Shown here: in pieces, positions 8,194 through 17,451 of the stretch
How positions within the stretch are numbered: position 1 is the stretch's first letter
Layout of the letters: each line of letters opens with the position of its first letter
Origin: Myceligenerans salitolerans
GTDB taxonomy: Bacteria > Actinomycetota > Actinomycetes > Actinomycetales > Cellulomonadaceae
Length of the DNA: 64,000 nucleotides
Direction: 5' to 3'
Assembly: GCF_017349295.1 (NCBI RefSeq)
Contig: NZ_JAFMPK010000048.1
Span: 177,758 to 241,757, forward strand
The notes under the pieces: generated by a model
What the model was told of the DNA's origin: nothing
The model's database searches: none
The model's input: only the letters and a program-made list of their open reading frames with translations
Program-made: the position numbers and the translations under genes

Positions 8194-9423
8194 ATGGTGA
8201 GCATGACTCAGACTCCCGGGGTGACGGCGCCCGCATACGACCTGTCCCAGCCGCTCGACATCGACTTCGCCGGGGCGTTCGCCGACGCCACCGAGGAGGA
8301 GCGTGCCCACCAGCACAAGGTCCGCCGGTTCGTGCAGGAGGAGGTCCTGCCGGTCATCGCCGACCACTGGGAGCGGTACGAGATCCCGATGGACCTCGTC
8401 AAGCGCCTCGCCGAGCTCGACCTGCTGCGTGACGGCGTGGACGTGCCCGGCCTCCCGCACGTCACGCCGTACGCCGAGGGCCTGGCCGCGATGGAGATGT
8501 CGCGCGGCGACGGCTCCGTGGCCACGATCTGCGGGGTGCAGGGCGGGCTCGCCCTCCAGTCGATCGTGATGCTCGGCTCCGACGAGCAGATCGAGAAGTA
8601 TGCCGGCCCGATGGCACGCGGGGAGATCCTCGGCGCGTTCGGCCTCACCGAGCCGACGCACGGCTCGGACTCGGTCGCCCTGGAGACGACGGCGGTCGCC
8701 ACCACCCGCGACGGCGTCGAGGGCTACGTCATCAACGGCGAGAAGAAGTGGATCGGCCTCGGCTCGACGGGCGACATCACGGTCGTGTGGGCCCGTGGCG
8801 AGGACGGGCAGGTCCACGGCTACATCGTCCCGCAGGACAGCCCTGGCTACGAGGCCACCACCATCCGGGGCAAGGTCTCGCTGCGAGCGATCCACCAGGC
8901 GCACATCGTCCTGAACGACGTGTTCGTCCCCGCGGAGAACCTGCTGCCGAAGGCACGGTCGTTCAAGGACACCGGCCGCGTGCTGTTCGCGACGCGCCTG
9001 GGCGTCGCGTGGTCCGCCGTCGGGCACGCCATCGCCTGCTACGAGTCCGCGGTGGCGTACTCGAAGCAGCGCGTGCAGTTCGGGAGGCCGCTGGCCGCGA
9101 GCCAGATGGTCCAGGAGCGCCTGGCACAGATGCTGTCGACCCTCACGCAGATCCAGCTGCTGGTGAAGCAGATGACACGGCTGGCCGAGTCCGGCGAGCT
9201 CACCGGCCCCCAGGCGTCGATCGCGAAGTACTCCTGCACGCGCGGCGCCCGCCAGATCGCGCAGATCGCCCGCGACATGCTCGGCGGCAACGGCATCCTG
9301 CTGGAGAACCGCGTGGCACGCCACTTCGCCGACATCGAGGCCCTGCACACCTACGAGGGCACCGAGAGCATGCAGGCGCTCATCATCGGCCGCGAGATCA
9401 CCGGCGTGAGCGCGTTCGCCTGA
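8194..9423 (+). CDS. Acyl-CoA dehydrogenase (glutaryl-CoA dehydrogenase-like)
   Basis: This is a 409-residue flavoenzyme. FGLTEPTHGSDSVALETTAV is the FAD-binding signature (residues about 149-168). GEKKWIGLGSTGDITVVWAR and the C-terminal DMLGGNGILLENRVARHFAD then LHTYEGTESMQALIIGREI carry the catalytic-base region (YEGT). The overall pattern resembles the glutaryl-CoA dehydrogenase branch, including the long N-terminal helix domain, but substrate specificity cannot be fixed from sequence. ATG at 8194 follows a GGAG; an alternative ATG is at 8203. It stands alone, with a strong bidirectional terminator after it. Confidence 0.88.
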   Translation: MVSMTQTPGVTAPAYDLSQPLDIDFAGAFADATEEERAHQHKVRRFVQEEVLPVIADHWERYEIPMDLVKRLAELDLLRDGVDVPGLPHVTPYAEGLAAMEMSRGDGSVATICGVQGGLALQSIVMLGSDEQIEKYAGPMARGEILGAFGLTEPTHGSDSVALETTAVATTRDGVEGYVINGEKKWIGLGSTGDITVVWARGEDGQVHGYIVPQDSPGYEATTIRGKVSLRAIHQAHIVLNDVFVPAENLLPKARSFKDTGRVLFATRLGVAWSAVGHAIACYESAVAYSKQRVQFGRPLAASQMVQERLAQMLSTLTQIQLLVKQMTRLAESGELTGPQASIAKYSCTRGARQIAQIARDMLGGNGILLENRVARHFADIEALHTYEGTESMQALIIGREITGVSAFA

Positions 9424-9429
9424 CGCCCG

Positions 9430-9470
9430 CGGGCGGTCGCGGCCGCGCTGGGCCCGGCCGCGACCGCCCG
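9430..9470. terminator. Bidirectional terminator between convergent genes
   Basis: There is a perfect 16-bp inverted repeat, 9430-9445 with 9455-9470, and a 9-nt loop. It lies between the stop codons of the acyl-CoA dehydrogenase gene (plus) and the PepSY gene (minus). It has no U-tract, as is common in high-GC actinobacteria. Confidence 0.75.
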
Positions 9471-9478
9471 ACCGATGC

Positions 9479-11092
9479 TCACCCGCCGTGCATCACGGCT
9501 CCGGCTCTCCGGCGGCGCACGAGTCCGACGATCACGTCGACGACGACGAACGCGGCCAGCGTGTAGCCGACCAGCGGGAAGAAGAGGCCGATCGCCACCC
9601 CGGCGCCGGCCACGGCGAGCAGCCCCCACCACGGCGCGTCACGAAGGACGCCCCGGCGGGGCGGCGGCCCGCCCACCGCACGAGACGTCGTCGGGCGCCG
9701 CGTCCACCACATGCGGTAACCGAGCACGACCATCGTGGCGATCCCGGACGCGACGAGGAACAGCACCACCTGGTTGGCCACACCGAAGTGACTGCCCATG
9801 TGCAGGTCGATGCCCCACCGGGCGAGCTTGGCCCCGACCGGGAACTCGGAGAAGTCGGTCCGGTCCACGACCGCCAGGGTGGCGCCGTCGATCGCGACCC
9901 CGTCGACCTCGGTGGGATGGCTGCGCTGGATCTCCTGGACCACCCAGGCGGACCCGGGCTCCGCCGGTGGGCGGATCTCGACCAGCCCGGTGTCGACGTT
10001 GACCGCCTGAGCGGCCGCGAGGACGTCGTCGAACGTGGCGACGTCCGGCAGAGCCGTCCCGTCAGCCGCTCCGACGGGCGACTCCCCCGGCCCGCTCCCC
10101 GCAGCGTGCCCGGAGTGGTCCCCGGTGTGCCCGCCGTCCTCGTCGCCGCCGCTGCCGGACGCACCGCCGTGCTCCGCGTGGTCGCCCCCGGCCGGGTCCC
10201 CCGCACCGGAGGACCCCGCCTCACCGGCGTCGACGACCGTGTTCAGTGCCGGTGTCCCCCACCCGATCGCGGCACGCAGATCTCCCACGTTGGCCCCCGC
10301 GTACTGCGACCACGTGATTCCGGTCGCCGACAGGAACAACGCGCCGAGCAGGACCCAGAGACCGAGTGAGGCATGCGCCGAGAACAGGCGACGGTACCCG
10401 GTACGCCGCAACGCCGGACGGAGCAGGTCCCGCCGGGCACGCACCCGGCGGAAGTGGGCGATCCACAGGCCGATCCCGGCGAGCGCGACGATCCCGAGCC
10501 ACGAGGCCGCGAGCTCGCTGTAGAGACGACCGGGATCGCCGAGGTGGAGATTCCGGTGCAGCTGATCCACCCAGGTGCGCAACGGAAGCGCCCCGCTGGT
10601 GCCGTAGACCGTGAGGTCGCCGCGGATGTCGCCGCTCCCGGGATCGACGAACACCGCCCGGGACTCACTGGACCCGAGGCCCGGCTCGGTGAACATGACG
10701 CGCGTCGTGTCACCGGGCTCCGGAGCGGGCCGAACCGCCGACAGGTCGGCGTCCGCGTCCTGGCCCCGCCCGGCGAGGTACTCCCGGGCCGCCGCGACCT
10801 GCTCGGTCAGGGACGGCGCCGCCGCGCCGGGCCCCCCGGCGCCGGCCGACGGTCCGTCGACCGGGACGTGGAGCTCCCGGTCGTAGACGACCTGCTCGAT
10901 GCTCGGCGTCAGTGCGTAGAGCGCCCCGCTGAGCGCCGCGACCAGGACGAATGGGCCGACGAGCAGGCCGGCGTAGAAGTGCAGGCGCAGCAGCAGCGGC
11001 CGCAGCCAGCCGCGCTTCGCGGGGTCGGGCCCCCGCGGCGGAGGGGACTGCCGCGACCCGCTCGCGGGCACGCCGGAGACGGTGGTGGTCAT
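9479..11092 (-). CDS. PepSY-associated membrane protein with His/Asp/Gly-rich insert
   Basis: This is a 537-residue membrane protein with the PepSY_TM layout: TM1 near residue 45 (LHFYAGLLVGPFVLVAALSG), TM2 near 180-200, then TMs near 240 and in the C-terminal third (VVLFLVASGIATMVVLGYRM and later). Proteins of this family (PiuB-like) are linked to iron or other metal uptake and membrane electron transfer. About residues 290-345 form a low-complexity extracytoplasmic insert rich in Gly, Asp, His and Ser (for example DHAEHGG, DGGHTGDHSGHA), a plausible metal-binding loop. ATG 11092 is chosen because GAGGA lies just upstream. It is followed in transcription order after the 191-aa membrane gene. 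Confidence 0.85.
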   Translation of the reverse strand: MTTTVSGVPASGSRQSPPPRGPDPAKRGWLRPLLLRLHFYAGLLVGPFVLVAALSGALYALTPSIEQVVYDRELHVPVDGPSAGAGGPGAAAPSLTEQVAAAREYLAGRGQDADADLSAVRPAPEPGDTTRVMFTEPGLGSSESRAVFVDPGSGDIRGDLTVYGTSGALPLRTWVDQLHRNLHLGDPGRLYSELAASWLGIVALAGIGLWIAHFRRVRARRDLLRPALRRTGYRRLFSAHASLGLWVLLGALFLSATGITWSQYAGANVGDLRAAIGWGTPALNTVVDAGEAGSSGAGDPAGGDHAEHGGASGSGGDEDGGHTGDHSGHAAGSGPGESPVGAADGTALPDVATFDDVLAAAQAVNVDTGLVEIRPPAEPGSAWVVQEIQRSHPTEVDGVAIDGATLAVVDRTDFSEFPVGAKLARWGIDLHMGSHFGVANQVVLFLVASGIATMVVLGYRMWWTRRPTTSRAVGGPPPRRGVLRDAPWWGLLAVAGAGVAIGLFFPLVGYTLAAFVVVDVIVGLVRRRRAGAVMHGG

Positions 11093-11130
11093 GGGTTCCT
11101 CTTTTCGGACGAGAAGGACGGTGGGGCTGA

Positions 11131-11706
11131 TCAGGCGCACGGCGACGCCGGTGGCCCCCGCCTCCTACGGACCGAGAGGTGCGGATCATGGTGCCTGCGC
11201 CGGTCCGCCCGGACAGGCATCGCGACGGCCACCACGGGGGCCGGCAGAAGCACGGCCGCCACGACGCCGAGGCGCCGGCGAACCCAGGACACCGCCTCCC
11301 CCGCCAGTTCCCGCAGCCGCAGCAGAAGACGTTCACCGCGGTACAGGGCGACGACCGTGACGGCTGCCGCGACCAGGTGCCAGAGCCACATGGTGAGGTC
11401 CGCCGACGGCTCGCCGTGCGCATGGCGCACCCCGTCGGCACCGTGCCCGCCGTCGTACCGGCCGGACGTCGCCGGGGCTCCCGCGGCGAACAGCGCGTGG
11501 AACAACGCCTGGCTCAGCGCCACCGACACCGCCAGACGCCACGGCGACAGGTGGCGCCCGGCCAGCACCGCGCACACGAGCAGCGACAGCGCCCACGGGA
11601 CGACGATCCCGTACCAGGCGGGAACCGCACCCCCGCCGAGCAGGTGCGACAGCAGCGCGGCCAGGGTCGCCACCGACCCCGCCACGGCGCCCCGTACGGT
11701 GCGCAT
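11131..11706 (-). CDS. Polytopic membrane protein, unknown function, His-rich loop
   Basis: This is a 191-residue protein with about four hydrophobic segments (for example VVPWALSLLVCAVLA, LAVSVALSQALFHALFAAG, LWHLVAAAVTVVALY, GVVAAVLLPAPVVAVAM). A loop contains several histidines (GGHGADGVRHAHGEP). It lies 38 bp upstream of the PepSY gene on the same strand, so the pair is probably an operon. The shared His-rich character suggests metal handling. The last 25 residues are Arg/His-rich and follow the final TM. No named family was recognised. Confidence 0.65.
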   Translation of the reverse strand: MRTVRGAVAGSVATLAALLSHLLGGGAVPAWYGIVVPWALSLLVCAVLAGRHLSPWRLAVSVALSQALFHALFAAGAPATSGRYDGGHGADGVRHAHGEPSADLTMWLWHLVAAAVTVVALYRGERLLLRLRELAGEAVSWVRRRLGVVAAVLLPAPVVAVAMPVRADRRRHHDPHLSVRRRRGPPASPCA

Positions 11707-11838
11707 CGTTCCCCCTCTCCCGGGCGGATCCTCCCGCCGGACACGTCACGCGTCGACGCGCACCTGTCATGCGCTCGCACCCGACGCTCCCAATCCGGGC
11801 ATAACACCCCGCGAGTGATCGGTGCAAGGATGTGAATC

Positions 11839-13164
11839 GTGCTGACCGACGCCCGACCCGTCCGCGCCCTGACCCGCGCCCTCCTCTCGCCCTGGGGCAT
11901 CGCCGCCGCCTTCGTCGCCGCCCACGCCTGGCTGATCCACGAGGCGTGGCAGTGGGAACCACAGATCTTCGGTGACGTCGTCCTCTACGAGTGGTGGGCC
12001 CGCAACGGCGTCGACGCCGCCCGATGGCCGGTCTTCGACTACGCGTGGGTCTACCCGGTCGGCGCGCTCCTCGCGATCACGCCACCTGCCTGGGTCTCCC
12101 AGACCACGGCCGGCTACGAATGGGTGTGGCTCGGCCTCGTCGTCACGCTCAACGCCGTCGCCACCGTCCTCCTCGCACGCGCCCGCCCCCGAGGACCCCT
12201 CGCCGCGTGGTTCTGGCTGGTCTTCCTCATCGCACTCGGCCCGATCTTCCTCGGCCGCCTCGACGGCGTGATCGCCCCCGTCATCCTCGTCGCGCTGGTG
12301 ATCGCGGCCAGACATCCCGCGACAGCCATGACCCTGGCCACCATCGGCGCCTGGATCAAGATCGCGCCGGGCGCGGTCGCCGTCGCCATCGCCGCGACAT
12401 CAGGCAGCATCCACCGGTTCGCGCGCAACGTGGTCCTGCCCGGAGCCCTGGTCACCACCCTCGTCCTCGGCTGGGCGCTCGCGGGCGGCAGCGGCGGCAG
12501 GGTGCTCGACGTCTTCGGCGAGCAGAGCGACCGCAACCTCCAGGTGGAGTCGGTCGGCGCCACGCCGTTCCTCCTCATCGGAATGGACGGCCCGCGGTAC
12601 GACCCCGCCTGGAACGACGAGATCTACACGTACGAGGTGCTGGGTTCCGCACCGCACGCCATGGCGGAGGCGCTGGACGTCGCGCTGCTCGTCGTCGTCA
12701 CGCTCGTCGCGCTGCTCGCCGCCTTCGCGGTACGCCGGCGGCCCGAGCGCGCCCAGGACATCCTGCTGCTCACCGCGGCGGCCGGGCTGCTCGCCCTGAT
12801 CGTGTGCAACAAGGTGGGGTCTCCCCAGTTCATCGCGTGGCTCGGGCCTCCGGTCGCCGCGGCCGTCGCGCTCTACGGCCGCGACGCCACCGAGGCGCGG
12901 CGCACCTGGCTGCCGCCGGCGCTGGGCCTGATCGTCACCGCCTCGCTCACGAAGATGATCTTCCCTGTCCGTTACGGGGAGTTTCTCGGGGGCTTCCCTG
13001 AAATGACCCTGGTCGGAGCGGTGCGCAACGCCCTTCTCGTGGCACTCTTGCTGGGAGCGGTTGTGCGACTGGTTCAGATCGCGGCCGCGGCAGACCGCCG
13101 GGATGCTCGGGGCGGGGCTTCCGCGGACGCCCCGGCGTTGCAGAAGGAGCAAGATGACACGTGA
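11839..13164 (+). CDS. Polyprenol-phosphate-dependent mannosyltransferase-like membrane protein (GT87/DUF2029)
   Basis: This is a 441-residue polytopic protein with roughly ten TM segments. An acidic motif sits after TM1 (EPQIFGDVVLYEWWARNG); a membrane-proximal aspartate at this position is usual in GT-C glycosyltransferases. Other landmarks are GRLDGVIAPVILVALVIAAR and ATIGAWIKIAPGAVAVAI, the G-x-x-x-K-x-x-P pattern of DUF2029 proteins. The start is GTG 11839 with AAGGA about 8 nt upstream. It is the first gene of a cluster with two GT4 enzymes and an SGNH esterase, which points to cell-envelope glycolipid or glycan assembly using polyprenol-phosphate sugar donors. Confidence 0.75.
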   Translation: MLTDARPVRALTRALLSPWGIAAAFVAAHAWLIHEAWQWEPQIFGDVVLYEWWARNGVDAARWPVFDYAWVYPVGALLAITPPAWVSQTTAGYEWVWLGLVVTLNAVATVLLARARPRGPLAAWFWLVFLIALGPIFLGRLDGVIAPVILVALVIAARHPATAMTLATIGAWIKIAPGAVAVAIAATSGSIHRFARNVVLPGALVTTLVLGWALAGGSGGRVLDVFGEQSDRNLQVESVGATPFLLIGMDGPRYDPAWNDEIYTYEVLGSAPHAMAEALDVALLVVVTLVALLAAFAVRRRPERAQDILLLTAAAGLLALIVCNKVGSPQFIAWLGPPVAAAVALYGRDATEARRTWLPPALGLIVTASLTKMIFPVRYGEFLGGFPEMTLVGAVRNALLVALLLGAVVRLVQIAAAADRRDARGGASADAPALQKEQDDT

Positions 13165-13218
13165 CGTTTGCCGACACTCCGCCCCCAGGCTCCTGACACG
13201 TCACCGAACGATGGTCGA

Positions 13219-14367
13219 GTGTCTACCGTGCGTGTAGCTATCGTCACAGAGTCTTTTCTCCCGCAGGTGAACGGGGTGACCAACTCCGTGCTGCGGGTAC
13301 TCGAGCACCTCGAACAGCGTGGCGACGAGGCCATGGTGCTCGCTCCCGACGCCGACAGCGGCGCCGTACCGCCCTTCGTCAGCGGTGCGCCCGTCGTCGA
13401 ACTCGGCTCCATCGGCTTCCCCGGCTACCCGGACGTCCGCCTCGTGGTCGGCAAGAAGTGGCGCACCGAGCGCACGCTCGCGGCGTTCGAGCCCGACGTC
13501 GTGCACCTGGCCTCGCCGTTCATCCTGGGCTGGCGCGGCATGCTCGCGGCCGAGCGGATGGGCCTGCCGACCGTCGCCGTCTACCAGACCGAGGTGCCCG
13601 GCTACGCCTCCCGCTACGGGCTCGGCCACTTCGAGCCCCTCCTGTGGAAGCGCGTCAAGGACCTGCACGAGAAGGCGACGCTCAACCTCGTACCGTCGAC
13701 CGCCACCATGCGGCAGCTCGCGGCCCACGGGATCCCGAACATGCGGCTGTGGGGACGCGGTGTGGACACGACGTCGTTCCACCCGCGGTTCCGCGACGAG
13801 ACGTGGCGCCGCGCGGTGGGCGACGGCAAGGAGGTGCTCGTCGGGTACGTCGGGCGGCTGGCCGCGGAGAAGCAGGTCGAGGCGCTGAGCGTGCTGAAGG
13901 ACCTGCCGAACGTGCGGCTCGTCGTCGTCGGTGACGGGCCGGAGCGAGAGGCTTTGCACCACCTGCTGCCGACGGCGCACTTCACGGGCCTGCTCCGCGG
14001 TGAGGAACTGGCGCGTGCCATGGCGAGCCTGGACGTCTTCGTGCACCCGGGCGAGCTGGAGACCTTCGGCCAGACCCTCCAGGAGGCCCATGCGAGCGGT
14101 GTCCCCGTGGTGGCGCCCGCGGCCGGCGGGCCGTTGGACATCGTGCGGCACTCCCATGACGGATGGCTGTACGCTCCAGGTGACCACAGGGCACTGCGGC
14201 GGCACGTGGCCGACCTCGTGGGCGACGAGCGCAAGCGGCTCGCGTTCGGGGCAGCGGCCCGCGAGCGCGCCGAGGGCCGCACCTGGCACGACATCTGCGA
14301 AGAGCTCGTGCACCACTACGAAGACGCGATCCGGGTCCACGAAAGGGCAGGGTCGGCGGAGGTTTGA
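13219..14367 (+). CDS. GT4 glycosyltransferase, MgtA/PimB-like mannosyltransferase
   Basis: This is a 382-residue GT-B fold enzyme. The N-terminus RVAIVTESFLPQVNGVTNSV is the acceptor-domain start seen in actinobacterial GDP-mannose-dependent mannosyltransferases (MgtA, PimB). The donor domain carries VGYVGRLAAEKQVEALSVL, VVVGDGPER and the E-x7-E-type motif in FVHPGELETFGQTLQEAHAS. By homology it adds mannose to a lipid acceptor such as a diacylglycerol-uronic acid or PIM core. The start is uncertain: GTG 13219 or GTG 13228 both fit, and a TTG further up (13168) is unlikely. It sits about 55 bp after the GT87 gene. Confidence 0.85.
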   Translation: MSTVRVAIVTESFLPQVNGVTNSVLRVLEHLEQRGDEAMVLAPDADSGAVPPFVSGAPVVELGSIGFPGYPDVRLVVGKKWRTERTLAAFEPDVVHLASPFILGWRGMLAAERMGLPTVAVYQTEVPGYASRYGLGHFEPLLWKRVKDLHEKATLNLVPSTATMRQLAAHGIPNMRLWGRGVDTTSFHPRFRDETWRRAVGDGKEVLVGYVGRLAAEKQVEALSVLKDLPNVRLVVVGDGPEREALHHLLPTAHFTGLLRGEELARAMASLDVFVHPGELETFGQTLQEAHASGVPVVAPAAGGPLDIVRHSHDGWLYAPGDHRALRRHVADLVGDERKRLAFGAAARERAEGRTWHDICEELVHHYEDAIRVHERAGSAEV

Positions 14368-14369
14368 CC

Positions 14370-15605
14370 GTGCGCATCGTTCACATCGCGAACTTCTACG
14401 GTCCGCGCTCCGGCGGGATCCGGACCGCGATGCACGCGATGGCCGGGCAGTACCTGAAGCACGGGCACGAACCGGTGCTCGTGGTCCCCGGTGAGCACGA
14501 CTCGGTGTCGCACGTGGACGGCGTCCGGCTCATCACGGTCGCCGCGCCTCGTGCGCCGTTCTCCGGCGGTTATCGCGTGGTGGTGCGTCCTCGCAAGGTC
14601 CGGCGGCTCCTGGAGGCGCTCGAACCGGACCGCCTGGAGGTGTCGGACCGCACCACGTTGACCGGGATCGGGGACTGGGCGAGCGCCGAGGGCGTGCCGT
14701 CGCTCGCGATGCTGCACGAGCGGGTCGACGGTGTGCTGCGCTCGTGGGTTCCCGGCCACGGACCGGACGGGCGCATCGCCGCGCTGGGTGCCGCGACCGC
14801 CCCGCGGTTCGCCGACCGCTACAACCTCGCGACGCTGCCCAAGTTCGACCGGCTGGTCGCGACCACCGAGTTCGCCGCCGGCGAGGTGGAACGCCTGCGC
14901 CGCAGGTCGCGGAGCGCCGCGCTGCCACCGCTGGTCCGTGTCCCCCTCGGCGTCGACCTGGAGATGTTCCGGCCCGACCGGTACGACGACGACTTCCGCG
15001 AGCAGTACGCCCCGCCGGGCACCACGCTGATCGTCACGGCCAGCCGCATCTCGCAGGAGAAGCGCGTCGATCTCGCCGTCGACGCCGCCGCCCAGGTGAT
15101 GCGCGACGGTCGCCCGGTGCGGCTCGTCGTCGCCGGGGCGGGCCCGCTGCTGCCGAAGGTCCGTGACCGGGCCGCCGCGGCCGGGCTGCCGCACAAGTTC
15201 CTCTCGTTCGTGCCGGACCGGGTGCGTCTCGCGACCCTGCTGAGCTGCGCCGACGTCGTCGTCGCTCCGGGGCCCATCGAGACGTTCGGGCTGGCCGCGC
15301 TCGAGGCCCTGGCCTCGGGCACCCCCGTGGTGTGCTCCGCGACGAGCGCGTTGCCGGAGATCGTCGGACCGGCCGGTGCGGCGGCGGCTCCCGAGCCGGC
15401 GACACTCGCGCTCGCACTCCACGACGTCCTGGACCGTGACCCGGTCGCACGGCGTGCGGCCGCGCGGGGGCGCGCCGAGCTGTTCCCGTGGACCGCGACC
15501 GGTGAGGCGATGCTCGCGCTGCACGACAAGCCTTCCTCCCCGGCCGCGGCCTCCCTGACCGACACCCCGGCGGGCGGTGTGGTGATGGCCGGTTCGCGGC
15601 CATGA
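14370..15605 (+). CDS. GT4 glycosyltransferase
   Basis: This is a 411-residue GT-B enzyme beginning VRIVHIANFYGPRSGGIRTA, the typical GT4 start. The donor-site region contains LIVTASRISQEKRVDLAVDA, RLVVAGAGPLLP and GPIETFGLAALEALASGTPV, which holds the catalytic glutamates. GTG 14370 is preferred because GGCGGAGG ends 7 nt upstream; a TTG at 14364 overlapping the previous stop is the alternative. It is tightly coupled to the preceding MgtA-like gene and overlapped by the SGNH gene, so all are one operon. The acceptor is unknown. Confidence 0.85.
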   Translation: MRIVHIANFYGPRSGGIRTAMHAMAGQYLKHGHEPVLVVPGEHDSVSHVDGVRLITVAAPRAPFSGGYRVVVRPRKVRRLLEALEPDRLEVSDRTTLTGIGDWASAEGVPSLAMLHERVDGVLRSWVPGHGPDGRIAALGAATAPRFADRYNLATLPKFDRLVATTEFAAGEVERLRRRSRSAALPPLVRVPLGVDLEMFRPDRYDDDFREQYAPPGTTLIVTASRISQEKRVDLAVDAAAQVMRDGRPVRLVVAGAGPLLPKVRDRAAAAGLPHKFLSFVPDRVRLATLLSCADVVVAPGPIETFGLAALEALASGTPVVCSATSALPEIVGPAGAAAAPEPATLALALHDVLDRDPVARRAAARGRAELFPWTATGEAMLALHDKPSSPAAASLTDTPAGGVVMAGSRP

Positions 15606-16558
15606 CGGGAGGGCCCGCGGTCGCGGTCGCACTGGGTGACTCGATCACCGTCGGCGTGGGTGACACCGTGGGTCCCGAGGCCCCGCACGGCGCGGGGTGG
15701 GCCGCACATCTGGCCACGGTCCTGCGGGCCGGGACGTTCCGGAACCTGGCGAGCAACGGATCGCGTGCCCGGGACGTCGCCGGCCGCCAGCTCACCGAGG
15801 CGCTCCGGCTCGGGCCTGCGCTCGCCACCGTCCTGGTCGGGGGGAACGACGTACTGCGGAGCGACTTCTCCGCACGGGAGATCGAGGACGCCCTCGCCCG
15901 GACGGTCGACGCGCTGGCGGCTTCCGGCAGCGACGTCGTCCTCGTGCGGCTCCCCGTCATCGGGCTCTTCGAGCTGGCTCCGTCCGCCGTGCGGCGCGTG
16001 ATGCGCCAGCGGGTCGCCGTGGTCAACACGGCGGTCGACGCGGCCGCGACCGCCGCGCGGGAGGCACCCGGGCGCGTCGTGGTGGTCGACGGTGCCCGGG
16101 CGGTCGCGTCGGCGGGCGCCCTGGCCTGGCACATCGACCGCGTGCACCCGTCACCGGCGGGGCACCGGCGGCTCGCACTGGGGGCGGCGAGCGCCTGGCT
16201 CGGCGGATCGCCCGGCAGTCAGGAGCACGCCGGGACGGCGGGATCGCCACCGGCCGGGGCGACAGCGTCCCCGGGCGCGTGGCCGGGGCCGGGGCCGGGG
16301 CCGTCCGAGGCTACGCTCGCCGCCCTTCTCCCTGCGGCGCCCGACCCGCCGTCCCGATGGCAGCGTGCCGGGTGGCTGGTGGCCAAGGGGATCCCGTGGA
16401 CCTGGCGTCGGGGCGGAGACTTCCTGCCGGGCCTGGTCCGCGCGGTCGTGTCCGACCTCCGGTCGGAGCGGATGGCGCCCTCCGGACCGGCTTTGGCCGG
16501 GATCGCGGAGCCGGAGCCGCGCGCCCCTGGGCGGACGGGGCGCAGCGACCCGGCATGA
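15602..16558 (+). CDS. SGNH/GDSL-type esterase or acyltransferase-like hydrolase
   Basis: This is a 318-residue protein. Block I is VAVALGDSITVGVGD (catalytic Ser in GDS). The block II Gly is in NLASNGSRARDV, block III is VGGNDVL, and block V is HIDRVHPSPAGHRRLA with the catalytic Asp and His (DxxH). The SGNH core ends near residue 200. A Pro/Gly-rich linker and a C-terminal segment of about 100 residues with WLVAKGIPWTWRRGGDFLPG follow, unlike short lipases. No signal peptide is visible. Overlapping the GT4 gene by 4 bp (ATGA), it probably adds or removes an acyl group on the product of the glycosyltransferases. Confidence 0.82.
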   Translation: MTGGPAVAVALGDSITVGVGDTVGPEAPHGAGWAAHLATVLRAGTFRNLASNGSRARDVAGRQLTEALRLGPALATVLVGGNDVLRSDFSAREIEDALARTVDALAASGSDVVLVRLPVIGLFELAPSAVRRVMRQRVAVVNTAVDAAATAAREAPGRVVVVDGARAVASAGALAWHIDRVHPSPAGHRRLALGAASAWLGGSPGSQEHAGTAGSPPAGATASPGAWPGPGPGPSEATLAALLPAAPDPPSRWQRAGWLVAKGIPWTWRRGGDFLPGLVRAVVSDLRSERMAPSGPALAGIAEPEPRAPGRTGRSDPA

Positions 16559-16576
16559 GGGACGTGTGGGCCCGGA

Positions 16577-17296
16577 TCAGACGGCGGGGGCCAGGGCTGC
16601 GGTCGGCGTTCCTGACGTCGACGGCTGGTAGGTGGCGGCGATCCGGGGACGCTCCCGCCACAGGTGGTAGAGGGCCAGGCCGAAGATCGCGGAGCCCAGG
16701 ACGTTCGCCAGGAAGTGCCACCAGATCCGATGGGTGGACAGTGCGACCCCCGGGTCGATCAGCCCGAACCAGGTGGACAGGCCGATGGCGGTCGGGGCGC
16801 CGAGCCACACCGACAGCATGAGGGCCAGGTGCTCGACGCCGTGGATGCCCTGCATCCACACTCCCATCCGTGCGCACCTGCGCGCGGTCGAGCGGTAGGT
16901 CACCCGCCGGGTGAGCTGCACGACGCCGACGATGCCGGCCAGGAACAGCATGTTGCCGACGAAGTGCAGGATCTCCATGCCCAGCGACGGCTTGGTCGGG
17001 TCGACCACGCCGAACCCGTTGGCCAGCCCGGTGCCCCAGGGTGTCATCCAGGCGGGTTCGTAGGGCCGCATGATCCAGTAGCCCGCCTGAGCGACGTGCT
17101 CGAGCATGTGGCCGATCTGGCCGACCACCCCGAGCACGACGATCCCTGTCGCGCCGCGGAGCATCCAGGTCCGAACGGGTCGCCCGTGCGCGTAGGCGAG
17201 GAGGGCGATCGCCGCCCACATGAAGAGTGTCCAGGCGAGCATGCCGACTGCTCCCAGGACCTCGAGCGTCGACGCCGGGTCGTGATCGTGTGCCAT
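16577..17296 (-). CDS. Polytopic membrane protein, unknown function, histidine-containing TMs
   Basis: This is a 239-residue protein starting at ATG 17296 (MAHDHD), which is preceded by GAGGGG. There are about six TM segments with conserved-looking histidines at their ends (GQIGHMLEHVAQAGYW, MEILHFVGNMLFLAGIVG, GIHGVEHLALMLSV, WWHFLANVLGSAIFG). Repeated His pairs in and near the membrane suggest haem or metal coordination, but no family is recognised. It is convergent with the SGNH gene, with an 18-bp gap and no obvious terminator. Confidence 0.65.
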   Translation of the reverse strand: MAHDHDPASTLEVLGAVGMLAWTLFMWAAIALLAYAHGRPVRTWMLRGATGIVVLGVVGQIGHMLEHVAQAGYWIMRPYEPAWMTPWGTGLANGFGVVDPTKPSLGMEILHFVGNMLFLAGIVGVVQLTRRVTYRSTARRCARMGVWMQGIHGVEHLALMLSVWLGAPTAIGLSTWFGLIDPGVALSTHRIWWHFLANVLGSAIFGLALYHLWRERPRIAATYQPSTSGTPTAALAPAV

Positions 17297-17451
17297 CCGT
17301 GTCCCCTCTCGCAGTGTCAGGGTTGCGCCTGTCACGCTAGGCCCCCGGCAGGGACGAGGATTACGGCATCGTGCTGACTTCGTGCCCGGAAGCGACAACG
17401 GTCCGCCCGGCTCCGGGGCGCGAGGTCGTGTCCGCGCGGGCGGGCGAGGCG

